This document shows, piece after piece, positions 50,728 through 64,000 of a stretch of DNA of 64,000 nucleotides. The notes beneath the pieces were generated by a model, which was not told the origin of the DNA, searched no databases, and saw nothing but the letters and a program-made list of their open reading frames with translations. The stretch comes from Wuchereria bancrofti (taxonomy: Eukaryota; Nematoda; Chromadorea; Rhabditida; Onchocercidae). The DNA lies in contig SSBO01000009.1 of NCBI GenBank assembly GCA_005281725.1, positions 3,546,163 to 3,610,162 of the forward strand, written 5' to 3'. Position 1 is the stretch's first letter. Every line of letters begins with the position of its first letter. A program made the translations under genes and the position numbers.

Positions 50728-53700
50728 TTAGTTTTTCGCGAACAATTCGCTTGGATTCATGATCCCCTTCGGATCCAAAGCTTTTTTGATAGCAATCATT
50801 GTGTTCACTGCCACCTCACCACATTCATTTTCCAAGTACTTTCTCTTACTAATTCCAATTCCATGTTCATCTGTACATGAACCACCTGATGCTAGTGTAC
50901 GCCTAAAAATAGCTCGTATAAGTTTATTTTCCAGTGATAATAATTCAAAATAATGCCGTAATATCCGTATACGCCTAAGTTAATTTTCAGTTTCCTTCTT
51001 CTACTGAGAAAGAACAGATGTGGAACAAAACTGAATTCATCAAACGCATCAACACTTCAAACGTCACACATACCTCAATAAATATCGCAGAAAATTAATT
51101 ACGAATTAAAGTAATCATCTTCACAAGTTTTTTCAAAGTAAGTTATGAAATATACAAAGTATAATAAATTGTTTAAAATAATACTTGACAATACGATCTG
51201 ATAGTTCCCGAATCATTTTCATCTCTTCCTGATTTGAATCATCGACTAGGAAGATGCAATGGAAGCTGCCATTACCAACGTGACCCACTAGTGCTCCTGA
51301 AACATAGAATCAGAAAATAATTTGAAAATGAAGTTAGACAAGTGCCCTTGGTACGAAATCACTTCTTAAAGGGAAAAGTTGAGAATTGAATTTATTCGAA
51401 CGAAACTTTATAATAAATAGCAGTTAAGGACGTTAAAATCATCCAAACCTCAAAATTCTCTATGTCTCTTTGTATTCCAACAATCCTGACTTTCAAATAT
51501 AAAATGAAATTTAATACCATGAAAAGTTTTACCATCAAACATCATTGGTAGGACTGAAAAACAAAAGTAAAAAAAAAAACCAAACCAAAAATGCCTGACT
51601 CGTCAATATCCTTCCTTGTCTCAGAGATAGCTTTAACCAATGCAGATGTAGGTAAAGAGAAGTGTATTGTGAAACCCTGAAATAAAATTATTCAAAGAGG
51701 AAAAAGAATCTGGTACAATCAAAAAATCCAACCCAAGGACAATCTCAATAACTTTAAAAATTGATCACTAGTCCTACAATGATTTAAATTGATCTTGCTT
51801 ATTAATATGGATTTCCAAGCATAAAAAGCAGCTGTTCAACTTCATTTAAGTTCAACCTCATTTCATTTAAGAGCTTTTCGTCTAGGTAGATTTTTTAAAT
51901 CAAAATTAATACAAATGAACAAGCTATAAGCAGCAAACATTATGACATTCTGAATGCGATAAAAGGACAAGTATCATTTTAAAATCAATTTTTTCATAAT
52001 AAACATTTAAACTTGATAGTCCAAATTAGAAAATGAAATAAAAAGATCTGAGACTTACCTTAACATTATTTTTCTCTGATAAAATAGCGTAATAGACAGA
52101 ATGAAGAGAACTCCAAATTTTTTTCTGCTCCTCAGGCGCATGACACCAATTGAACTCTCTTCCATCATTACTGGCGAATATTTCTTCTATCAAACAAACA
52201 ACATTCTTTTACGTCTTTCGTAATTATCAGAAGTCGGTCAATTAAGTCTACTTTTTTTCTACTCTTTTTTCTGCTTTTTTTAAAATATACTCTTCTGTAA
52301 CTGTAATTTTTCGATTTAAAAGTTTATGCATCATTGCTCAATGACCTACTTCAGTAGTATAAATAGATGTCAACTATACCAATCATAAACTGTGAGCTAG
52401 TTCTGATTATCAAAGCTAGAAGTGACGCATAGCTAATGGAAAAATGAAACATCGGTTCAAGGAATTACCAACGAGGCTTGCCTGTTCGGCTACTTCTGCT
52501 TCGGAATTACCGTGAAATTCCAAGAAAAGAGTGGGTGATTCAACAAGTGTTAATTTACTGTAGCGATTACAAGCCGCCACTGTGGTAGCATCCAGGAACT
52601 CTGCAAGATTTCGTAAAATTATAGTAAAATCGAAAAGATAAAAACAGTAGAAAGTTTTTGAAAGATGAAAGTTATCACTGGTGATAATGTTGTTTTAGTT
52701 TCTTCAATGAAAGAGAGTTCTTGCCTGAATGCGAAGTAACTCCGCAGTCTCATTCTTCTCTGAAGACAAAAATTTGGACCAAACTAGGGTACAAATAGTG
52801 GTTACAAAAGAATAATACGATGAAATACGCAAATTATTAAGATACCTATCTTTGCAATTGGTACAGAACACTGCAAAGTAGCAACGACCGCTTCAATAGC
52901 TTTGTCTACTGTTCGAAATGGGCAAACTGCAACACTACATACTGCTGGCCTTGCATACAATCGTACTGCAGTCTGCGTTATCACTCCTAGTGTACCTTTA
53001 GAACCCACGAAAAGTTTCGTCAAGTTATAACCTGCTGCTGATTTCCTGACGATTATTTCTTGTAAGTCATACAAAACACCTTTTTTAAATTGGATCATTA
53101 ATACTAAGAATAATAGGAGGATAACAATCTATAGCTTCTTATAGTAAAGCAATACAGTTAAACTAACAAATCTTTTCTTCAAAACAACTAGGCTTACCTT
53201 GGCCGCCTATCTTTCCCAGCAGTGTACATTACGTCGCCATTAGATAGAACGACCTATAATAACACCGACTGATAATACTACCGAAGAAAAAAATCTCATT
53301 CAGTTGATAAATTATAAAATTAACCGAAAAAAGGGAAGACACCTCTAAGTTCAAAACATTTTGAGCCATAGTACCGTATCGTGCTGCATTTGTACCACTT
53401 GCGTTCGTAGCAGCCATACCACATATGGACGCATCAGCACCCAAATCTGCAGGTCTAACGCTCATTTCAAACCATGTTCAAAAAAAGTTAACATTGACTT
53501 CCTTTTAAATCCAGTAGCTTGGTAGTTTAGTATAAGCATACCTCCAGGAAACCAAAGGCCTGTAGTATGTAAATGTTGGTTTAGTGTCTCATGGGTTACG
53601 CCTGGTTCAACAGTACAATTGAAATCACTCATGTTTACTTCCACAATCTTATCCATCGACATCAAATCGATGAATACACCCCCCTGAAAAATTATTCTAT

Positions 53701-54724
53701 AACTTCCAGCCTAAAAGAAGAAACATTTAGACAACTCTTACGGTTTACAATTAATCTGAAACAATAATTTTCAACTAAATAAAATAAATATTGCAAGAAA
53801 ATACTCGTGAAATAATAAACCTGGAGAGTGTTGGAAAAACCATCTAAACCAGTGGTTGTACTAAACGGTATCACTGGAATACTATCCTCATTACACATCT
53901 TCAGTACAGAACTAACTTGTCCAACATCTTTAGGCACTACAATCACATCCGGAGCTCTCCCCCTAAAATCCATGATATATTAAATATATGCTATAATCAC
54001 ACTTAAGAAAATAAAGTAGAACACTTTATGAAAATGAATTCTATAGCATTATAAATCGTGTAAAAAAATAAAAAGAAACCTTCACTGTCAAAAAACCGAA
54101 CTCACAATAAACTACACTTTACCATAAACAACAATGAAATGTACAAAGCATTTGAATGGAACCTTAAACCTCAAATAAATATATCCTAAAGTTGTAAGAT
54201 GTAACGGAACGGGAAAAGAAAAGCAATAAATTAACAATTTTTTGAAAACATACATGCGACGTCTTCGATCATACGAATTTTCGCTCGCTTCTCCAGTAGC
54301 TACTTTAACAGCTTCCTTACCCAAAACACGCTCCAATTGTGCAATGAAGGGTTGGCTCACCTGAGATAACAATATCAGTATATTTTAACTATGAGCACTC
54401 AAAGTGAAGTATTAAACTTTAAACTACAGCTCACTTAGTTCCAAGTATTAAAACTTCATGCATTTTCGAATTTCCATACTTAAATTTTGGCAATAGCGAA
54501 ATAAACTTCTGCAACGAACAATAAACAATGTCTTCAAATCTAAGCTGTTTACCTCTCAATTCGTTTCGTATTTCTAATTTTGTTAGAACGAAAAAAAAAA
54601 AAACAAAGCCACCTTGAATAATGGAAGAATATTTTTTCGTTTAAGAAAAATGATAAATGAGTTTTGCAGTGAAATATTCAGAATGAAAAATTACCTTGCT
54701 GAAGAAACGACGACTAAGTAGCAT
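50728..54724 (-). CDS. ldhd: D-lactate dehydrogenase, FAD-type, mitochondrial
   Basis: Twelve exons: 54724-54695, 54360-54254, 53962-53821, 53683-53542, 53446-53343, 53253-53198, 53045-52846, 52600-52469, 52186-52059, 51676-51586, 51296-51185, 50902-50728 (TAA); 472 residues, all phases fit. LDHD oxidises D-lactate and related 2-hydroxyacids in mitochondria. The start [10 protein letters not shown] is a typical import sequence. FAD_binding_4 fold: [53 protein letters not shown]-oxidase C domain: [24 protein letters not shown] (382-390), DEHGIG (426-431), [13 protein letters not shown]. Odd: the FAD pyrophosphate loop PFGTGTGLEG is [10 protein letters not shown] (78-87), and the active-site HxGDGNxH is HVGNGSFH, with both His kept but Asp and Asn changed. 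Function may therefore differ from that of the human enzyme. Last gene of a same-strand chain, 362 bp after the small membrane-protein gene. Confidence 0.93.
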
Positions 54725-55086
54725 ATTCGCAGTATTATAAATTGAGATTCTGGTCAATCCGACTTAAAAAACTATTCCTGATATGCTCTCTAAGTCATGC
54801 ATTATTCAAGTGCACACGCTGCAATCAGCGTTATCACAACCTGCATCAGACTTATTACAAAACTCACAGATGCAACAAAAAAAGTCCCGAAAGTGAGCTT
54901 ATTCCATCTGCATGATTGTAGCAGTTAAACACACATTAAACAACCATATTTATCCATAGAGTCTCAAGTTTAGGTATCTCAAATCATTCTAAGAAAATTA
55001 GTGGCCAGAAAAAAATTGCACTTCAAATTTTCATAATCCTTCCGATTTCAAATCTCAAAACATTAACTATATCATAAAAAATGAGA

Positions 55087-55492
55087 TCAATATTTCAAAT
55101 CAAATATTACAAAAGAAAAAATTTTTTTTTTTGGCGATTGCTCTTTAACATAATTCAAACAGTTCCTTCCACCAGCAATACGGTAATAAAAGTAAGCGAA
55201 GGAAATCGTTCCTCCAATAAAATAAAATAATATTATTTGATCTGGCATATAAATTTGGGGATTTTGTGTAATCATTTATTATACTTTACAAAATCAAGCA
55301 TACGTTACAGAAAGATATTCAAATATACGGTGAAGCAAGATGAGATCAAACCAAAAGATTACCATGGATTACTTTACAGTTAACTTTTTCCTTGTAAACT
55401 GAGGCACAATTAAACAGAACTGAGATGCAGTTACCTGGAAGGACATTGTAGCACCAGTAGCTGCTACTACAAAATCTCCTTCTAGATATCAT
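55087..55492 (-). CDS. Small putative mitochondrial single-pass membrane protein
   Basis: Two exons, 55492-55435 and 55241-55087 (TGA), phase 1 junction (CCAG|GTAACT, TATGCCAG|ATC), 70 residues. The start MISRRRFCSSSYW is basic and hydroxylated like a mitochondrial import signal, followed by one hydrophobic helix (about 21-40, IILFYFIGGTISFAYFYY) and a polar tail with LNYVKEQSPKKK. Size and layout resemble accessory subunits of respiratory complexes or assembly factors, but I do not recognise the family. An acceptor-like TTTTTGTAG lies 10 nt before the ATG. The gene sits between PIH1D1 (316 bp upstream) and LDHD (362 bp downstream) on the same strand. The C-terminal end is uncertain because a further donor could exist near 55120. 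Confidence 0.5.
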
Positions 55493-55579
55493 TAATCTAG
55501 CTCTACAAAAAGAAACGCGTTGAGAAATTCAACAAATGACTGCGAAGGAGGAGTAGATGTTAAAATAAAATAGGGAAAA

Positions 55580-55620
55580 AAACTACCTAGTTTGTTGAGT
55601 TTCAACAAACTAGGTAGTTT
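55580..55620. repeat. Perfect 19-bp inverted repeat (hairpin)
   Basis: Arms 55580-55598 and 55602-55620 are exact reverse complements (AAACTACCTAGTTTGTTGA and TCAACAAACTAGGTAGTTT) with a 3-nt loop GTT. It lies in the gap between the PIH1D1 stop and the small membrane-protein start. On RNA it would form a very stable stem. It may act in intercistronic processing, or be a small-RNA or mobile-element relic. Confidence 0.95.
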
Positions 55621-55808
55621 CTTTTGGAGCAGTTCTTTTCTTTAATTATCAACCTTTATCTCAATATTCAATTTCTTACAGAAAAAGTGGTTTCCAGTAC
55701 TGTCTCGGAGATGCACTGATGAAACAACAGCGTATTTAAAATTCAAAACAAAGGACTAAAAATAATCAATTTCTTCCCTAAAGAAAAGATGATAACAACA
55801 AATAGGGA

Positions 55809-58123
55809 TCACCAAACAACAGGAGCTAGAATCCGTAGTATTCCTTCATCTAACAATAGTTTTGCTTCAACTCCTTTATAGTCTACTTTTACCGGAAAAT
55901 AAATATCCAAGATTGTTTGTTTCCGATCAAGTATGATTAACAAATGATCGTCATTCATCCGAACATTCAACCTAGAAAGCACTGTATATAAATTGGAATT
56001 ACTGGAACCCTATACTGGAATTTCACAATTCTACATTATGCTGGAATTCTTATTTAAACTCCTGATTTAAATATTATTTATTTTGATTTTATAACTTTTG
56101 CAGAGCATCCTCTTAATGTAATAAATTATTTTAATAAAATTCACAACGACCTGTCAGTATTTTTTATCGATGGTACCACACTAGCAAGCTTCAAGTTCAC
56201 CTCCAGTTGTTTGCCGTTCCGAAGAATAAGTAGGCAGTTTTTTGGAAGACAATATTGCTGCAACTGATTCACAAGTCAAATTTTACAAAACACACACTAT
56301 AAAGATTAAGTTTAGAACTTTTCACATAGCAACGATGCTTAGGGCTAGTCATATTTACTAGTCATTGATGAAAACCATTAAGTCCTTTACGCCTATGAAT
56401 AATAACAAATAATAAAAAAACTAAAAAGAAATGGAAGAAAAGCAAAAACAATTCTTCCAGAAAACCTGACAATGTGTAATCTCTCTTCCTTCAGATAGTT
56501 AACTGATAAGCTACAACCGAAAACAAAACATAAAACGTTTCACTGTCTTCAATAATACAAAGGAGTTGAGTACCCGGAAATATAAAAACTAATGAAGAGC
56601 AATAGAAAACTTTGGTACCTCATGGATCGGTCCTTCTGATTGCTTTACTGAGTCTACTTCTCTTATAAATGCTTCTCGCGGCTTTTTCCGTATTCTCTGA
56701 GTACTCAAATCACCCATACACTTTCGATTTTTTAATTTAATCGCTCCCTGAATACAAAGAGTCTAACGAACTAGAAGAGACACCGCACCAATGAGACAAG
56801 CAATCAGAAATGAAAGACTGAGAAATTTCTCAATGAATTCGCGATGCAATCTCGGCAGCAAATTTTGGATGCTGACGTAATATTAATATTTAGCAAGAGG
56901 AATATTGCGTCAATATGGATAAAACTTAAAAAATAATTTCTGAAAAATACACCTTTACATCGATCGTAATATCATGCTTCTTCTCAACTGCTTCTGAAAC
57001 AACCAGTAGCAATAACTGTCGAAAAAATTCACTTTTTTCGAGCTGCACCAAATAAAAAGTAGAGTTGACGATTACATCTATCTAAAACGTGGACAACGTT
57101 GAAAATGAAGTCATAAATCAAGAATGAAAGACTCTTTATTATCCTTAATCATATGAGGGAATAAAAGAAAGAAATCAACTGTAAATAAAATCAATAAGCC
57201 ATGAGAGCCATTCATAAGTGAAACAAGTCATAAGTATGAACCTAAGATATGCATATGACACCTGCTTCTAACTATCAAATGAGCATCACCTTTACAGAAT
57301 CTTCTCCTTTTCTGTCTAAAACCACTTCAACATCACCAACACATAATGGTATACGATACCTTGACGGATCACTTGAATCCAACAATTTTGCAACTTCGTC
57401 CTGCAATTTTTTTAAAAAAAAAGGATTAAAAAAATTCACTTCATCAACGAACAAAAAAAATAAGTTCAATGGAAATTGCTACTGATATGCGCTCTGTTTA
57501 CAGCTGATTCTGAAAATTTTATTTTCCTACAGTTTTTAGTCACTTATCAAAAAGAAAATCAAGCCGATACAAAATCTGACTGTATCTGCAAGCCTTTTGT
57601 ATAACGAATTATCAAGTGCCATTTGCATCACACATTACGGACTTACAATTCATCTGGAAGTAACAAAAACACACCTCACTGAGATCTTCTGGAGGAGGCA
57701 ACTGCGCGCAATGACAAATATTTAAAAAAAGTTTGCATTTCTCTTTCATTAACAATGTGCGACAATTGGAATCTACCTTCAAAAAAAAGGTGATAAATGC
57801 TTTTTGGAGTTATTATAATGCTTTTAATGTAATAAGCTTCATTCAGCACTAAAAGTGATGCTAAAATAAATTTCAGTGTAATCAGATCACGTATATACGT
57901 TACAACTAAATTTTTGACATCATATAATCTTGCACACTAACAACTCAATACAATTTAGTAGTGTACAACATTTCCTACTTACTCAACCAACATGAACCAA
58001 ACAGCTAAAATAAAACCGTACTTCTTTGAATTTAACGACATAACCAGGTATGGGATGCACAATCCACACATCATCCTCACTGATATTTGCAATAGCATCA
58101 GTCAGTTCATTTCCAACAATCAT
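55809..58123 (-). CDS. pih1d1: PIH1 domain-containing protein 1 (R2TP complex)
   Basis: Seven exons: 58123-58022, 57776-57675, 57400-57290, 57081-56953, 56747-56619, 56257-56151, 55971-55809 (TGA); 280 residues compared with 290 in human. PIH1D1 is the adaptor of the R2TP/HSP90 co-chaperone that assembles snoRNPs, RNA polymerase II and PIKK kinases. PIH1 domain (about 20-165): PIPGYVVKFKE, FLNICHCAQLPPPEDLSE, SSDPSRYRIPLCVGD, IDVIVNSTFY, KSEFFRQLLLLVVSEAVEKK and KLKNRKCMGD. The C-terminal part (192-280) reads as the CS-like beta-sandwich (CLLILRNGKQLEVNLKL, HLLIILDRKQTILDIYFPV). The start is the first ATG after an in-frame TAG. Upstream neighbour YIPF5 ends 935 bp away; acceptor-like AG sites lie 13 and more nt before the ATG. 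Confidence 0.93.
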
Positions 58124-59058
58124 CAGTTTCTCTCTCTACGCACTTTCTGGAGTCGAAAATTTGCTCGATGAAACTGTAATAACAGAAAAAGAATGATGAA
58201 ACTTTGGAATATCAAACATTACGACGGTTCTCATTAGCAGACATTGAAGCAACACTTCAACACATAATCCGTCCCGTTTCCAAGCTTTATACAATACAAG
58301 CGGTCATTGATTAATCGATGCAAGACTGACACACATATTCGAAACTACTAAACTTAAATAATCAGTGTAGTTTAAAAATCTGTAAATCAGGGAACTCTAG
58401 AACTTATCGCGCTGGCAACAACGACGATATAGCAAACCATCTTCATCACACTTTGTAAATCAAACAATTAAATATACGAAGAATCCATTAAATGATTATT
58501 AAAGTGCCTAATCCTCAACTACAACTTGCTTAAAGTGCTTATGAATGCCCAGATATTCAGCAGAAAAAAAGGAAATAATGTATTTTGACTTCTTCAAATA
58601 TGAATGAATATAGCACAGTATTTTTAAATGCAAAGCATAAAAATGAGCAATCTTTATTAATTTACAATATAATAAAAATCAAAGTTATACAATAGCAATT
58701 TTACCATCAATAAAACAAAAACAGGTAATTACACGTCAAAATATAAAACAACCGGTAAGTTTCTCTTTCAGTGGTTATACAAACTGACGTATATTACTGT
58801 ATAGCAATGAAGGGTATCCAATGACCGAACAAAATAAAAAGTACTCCTGCATATACGAATGAAAGACATCTCTCCTTGTTATTCATCTATTTTTCTCTGG
58901 AATGGAAGTAAAACCGGGCATTGCTCTAAGATCGACAAGTAGAACTTAAACAATATAATAAAATCTCTCGTTAAATGTCGGAAGAATGCATCAAATTTAT
59001 GATTTCAACTAATGACCAATGCTGTTAGACTAATAAAGACAACAGAAGATTTAAAATC

Positions 59059-61213
<2,155 letters not shown>

Positions 61214-61629
61214 CACTCCCCCGACTTGCAAGAATTCAATTTTTAGTTTTTGTGAATGCTTGATCAATACTTTTAATAGAGTAAGGTGACATACATACCT
61301 TACATGTAAAATGTCATAAGCAGGGAGAATTGATATAAATACGCTAGCTTAATTCAACTCCATCCGTGTGCTACGTCATGAAATCAGGCATGTGACAAGC
61401 ATTATGCATTATATACACCCACACATTATCAGAAAAAAAAATTGCAATGAGGAATGGAAGTTGGTTCTCCTTAGAACTAATTACTTTCACGACTTGTTGC
61501 ATACAACGACACATGCAATACACGTTTTTTGACGGAAGCATGAGGATATGGGACCGGGCGTGGAGGGGACGTGGAAGCACACATTTTAGCGACTTCAAAA
61601 ATCGTGAGAGTGGTAACAAAGTACGTGAA

Positions 61630-62081
61630 TTAAGGGATAAGAGAACGGGAAGGAGTGACGCTGTAGGTAAGTGGTAGTACATATTTTGGCACTACAAAAT
61701 ACCCATGCTCAGATTTTGTATTAGATAGTAACTCCTCTTTTATGCTTTGGAAATTGACAACATCGCCGCGTACGTGAATGTCGTTATCTATACTGCCGTA
61801 GTGTATAGGGGAAACGTCTTTAGTATTAACTTGCAATAAAATTCCATGTATCCAATCTAACATTGTCATTTCGTCATTTGATAACTTAATTTTTACAAGC
61901 TGTGCGATTTTAAGCAATTTCTTCCCTAATGATTGTTACTTTTCTCTTGCTTACAAATTCTATTAGCGACCTAGCTGGCATCTTTACCTCCTTGAATGAA
62001 GTGAGTCAAAATATTTGCAATTGAAACAATTTCTGTTTTATAAGTTTTTTCAAGTTTGTGAAATATGCTATCTGTAGTCAT
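61630..62081 (-). CDS. gatC: Glutamyl-tRNA(Gln) amidotransferase subunit C (GatC)
   Basis: Main exon 61925-61630 (TAA). GatC stabilises the mitochondrial GatCAB complex that turns Glu-tRNA(Gln) into Gln-tRNA(Gln). Conserved stretch: KIAQLVKIKLSNDE (matching the IARLARLELSEEE type start), a helix with WIHGILLQVNTKDVSPI, VRGDVV, EELLSN and GYFVVPK. The 5' end is unsettled. Preferred first exon: 62081-61988, joined in phase 1 over a 62-nt intron, total 129 residues. Alternative: ATG at 61981 (MPARSLIEF) with a 34-nt intron, which is unusually short. Neither first exon looks like a strong import signal. The residues after VVPK extend about 17 beyond the usual end. The gene heads the minus-strand chain, and LTN1 starts divergently 552 bp away. 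Confidence 0.75.
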
Positions 62082-62633
62082 TAATTTATCTAGAGAAGAG
62101 GAGGAGATTTTTTCAATTGCATTTCCTGAAAGCACGCAATGTATTATGCATGAAATTACAGACTTTGCTCTACGATTTTTTAAAGTGAGAGCTGCATTTC
62201 AACCACAAATTTATTACCAACAGAATTCTTGCAGGGAACATCAGTCATGCTTTGTTTCTCAGAAGCAAATTCAGGATTCATAATGATGCTGATGAAAGCA
62301 CATCGTGCTTTTTTTTATGAGTTGGAGAAAAGAAAGGGTAGTAAGTGAGCTAATGATGGAGTATAGAAGATTAGAGGGTTGAGTACACGTAGCACACGGA
62401 ACTATATGCTGTGCACGTCGTTATACAGTACATGTACATATTTACTAGTACATGTTTATATTGCTGTATAGTTAGAAAAAAGAATCTATGGAACGATTTG
62501 TGTGGATAAAATATACAGTGGAAAGAGAAGAGCTGATATTTTCAGGACGTACGGTTGCGTTTAAATTGAACGTAACTCATTAGGGTGATATCTCTAGCAA
62601 CTCATATTCATTTTACATTGCTGTTTGAGGACA
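62082..62633. promoter_or_regulatory. Divergent promoter region GatC / LTN1
   Basis: 552 bp between oppositely directed start codons. Contains a 49-bp imperfect dyad at 62422-62470 (TATACAG ... CTGTATA) with an inner GTACATGTAC palindrome (62428-62437). A 72-codon plus-strand open frame (62065-62283) overlaps it but has no domain. Confidence 0.4.
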
Positions 62634-64000
62634 ATGAGCAAACATCAACGTCGAAAAGGAAATGCTCAGGTGAAGTCACTGTTTCAATTACAATTATTCA
62701 TGATTAAAGGTTACAATAGAAAGGAAAAAAAGATATTAACCAGTTTCAGCTGTATTGTGTAGGAAATAATTGATTTACTCGAATATTAACATATTTGAAA
62801 ATTCATGAATTTTTACAGGCAGCAAGCAGTTCCCATGCTGCAGAATTACTGACCAATTCTGGATATCCACTACAAATTGTAACATTTGGTGATTGTGAGC
62901 CATTTACAACAACTTCGTTAGAGAATCGTGATGCAGGCGAAAATCTCTTTGATGCTGAAATTCAGATCGCTTTGAGGAAAACCACGAAAAGAGATTTACA
63001 TACTCGGGAAAAAGTACATGCCATTTTTGGACTTAAATAAATATGTGCTTTTGATTGCAGAATTTTTTTCAAAACATAAATTTGGCCATCTTTATGACAA
63101 TGTTTAATTCAAATGTGGTTTTTAGTATATGAATATAACCGTCGGTAGATTTGACATCATTTTTACTATAATATTAGCGATAGTATGATTAGTCATTCTT
63201 GTCATTAGTAAATTTACTTGATAAGTTTTAAGAATGTCACTTTTTCTCACATTTATTACTCCATCAATAATGCGATCATTTTTTTCAGGGACTGAAAGAA
63301 TTGAGACGACTGATTGATGAAGTAGCATTCGACGATGTCCGAAAAAGTTTCAAACATTTTGCAGTCTTATTTCCTAGATTAGCTTTTGATGCAACGGCAA
63401 CAGTTAGATCTAATGTAATCCGTGTCTTGGGAGATTATATCAAAAAACTGAGAAGAAACTGTGAACCATATCTAGAAAAGGTTAGAATTTTCCTTAGTGA
63501 TGTTGGGATAATAACGTTATATTCCAGTGTTTTCAAATTTCAAATCTGTAGAAATTTGCAAATTAGTTATTATGTATTGCTCAAGGATTTTCATAATTCA
63601 TATCACTAATCACTAATGTAGAATTTCCGAAAATAAATGAGTGTTACTCATCTATTTTTATTATTTATAATGAGTAACAAAGTTTAGAAGACTAAATAAA
63701 ATCTCTCCCATAATATGTAATCTCTCCCATAATATGTAAAAATAAAATCTCTCCCATAATATGTTTGATCGAAAATTAAGATAATAAAAAAAATTATACT
63801 AATGTGACAAAAAACAAACTGAAAAAGTAAAGAAAATAACATTTTAAAAAATCACCGAAATACTAGTATAATGAAAACCAGAAACAAAGAAAAAAGGAAA
63901 CAAACGAAAAATTTCGCCAATGAATAATTAGATCTCAAAATAAAAACATCAAAATAAAAAAAAACCTAGGAAAAAAGCAACAATATATAAATTATTTGTC
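62634..64000 (+). CDS. ltn1: Listerin E3 ubiquitin ligase (LTN1), N-terminal part
   Basis: Exons 62634-62669, 62819-63013, 63289-63480, all phase 0; the gene continues past the right edge, the last 520 bp being intron. 141 residues are visible. Listerin binds stalled 60S subunits and ubiquitylates nascent chains in ribosome quality control. Recognition: start MSKHQRRKGNAQ, AAELLTNSGY, DAEIQIALRKTTKRD (matching the SDFRMVLRKLSKKD block), GLKELRRLIDEV and a first HEAT-like repeat with FPRLAFDATATVRSNVI. The donor after REK (GTACAT, 63014) is chosen because it joins in frame; reading on reaches a stop after IFGLK. The RING domain lies far downstream outside the window. Confidence 0.9.
63702..63764. 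repeat. Three-copy TCTCTCCCATAATATGT repeat
   Basis: Exact copies at 63702-63718, 63721-63737 and 63748-63764; the first and third are preceded by AATAAAA. In LTN1 intron 3. Confidence 0.9.

Noticed and set aside
51586..51600. Possible GC donor in LDHD exon 10
   Set aside because: A GT donor a few bases further (51585) keeps the same phase and restores the conserved SG-x-x-G-x-x-VGHVG spacing.
62065..62283. 72-codon plus-strand ORF between GatC and LTN1
   Set aside because: Overlaps the likely GatC first exon and shared promoter; no domain and no acceptor or donor supporting it.

Overview
The window is AT-rich nuclear DNA from a metazoan, most likely a parasitic nematode, and a filarial worm is my best guess. 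The basis is many short exons (24-254 bp) split by 100-1300 bp introns, TTTNCAG-type acceptors, GTAAGT-type donors, nematode-style tight same-strand gene clustering, and a DMSR-type FMRFamide-like peptide receptor, a class expanded in nematodes. Species assignment is inference. I saw no convincing tRNA, rRNA, transposon, virus or prokaryotic insert. Coding sequences were assembled by eye from splice sites, with phase checked at every junction.

Layout. 1-1953 (-): MARVEL-domain four-helix membrane protein, C-terminus off the left edge. 2104-10906: long T/G-biased stretch with no clear gene. 11091-12876 (+): C-terminal part of the Paf1-complex protein RTF1; its Plus3 domain was not found upstream. 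13400-14314: a tandem duplicated segment carrying a doubtful small ORF. 15011-16337 (+): HP1-like protein with chromodomain and chromoshadow domain. 18757-28876 (-): a complete 16-exon secreted SMOC-like protein with Kazal, two thyroglobulin type-1 and four EF-hand motifs. 28877-43659: mostly non-coding, with an unrecognised exon set at 36547-37783 (+). 43660-49208 (+): complete DMSR-like GPCR of 458 residues.

50728-62081 (-) is a compact chain of five same-strand genes: GatC (mitochondrial amidotransferase subunit), YIPF5/Yip1A (ER-Golgi), PIH1D1 (R2TP chaperone complex), a small unrecognised, probably mitochondrial membrane protein, and D-lactate dehydrogenase (LDHD). Gaps are 316-935 bp, and splice-acceptor-like AG sites lie 10-25 nt before the internal start codons, which suggests an SL trans-spliced operon. 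A perfect 19-bp hairpin lies between PIH1D1 and the small gene. From 62634 (+) the ribosome quality-control E3 ligase Listerin (LTN1) starts divergently and runs off the right edge.

No single exotic system stands out. The best leads are the duplicated module architecture of the SMOC-like protein, the candidate operon with its hairpin and unnamed small protein, the altered FAD and active-site motifs of LDHD, the HP1 chromodomain lacking its usual loop and third cage residue, and RTF1 without a visible Plus3 domain.
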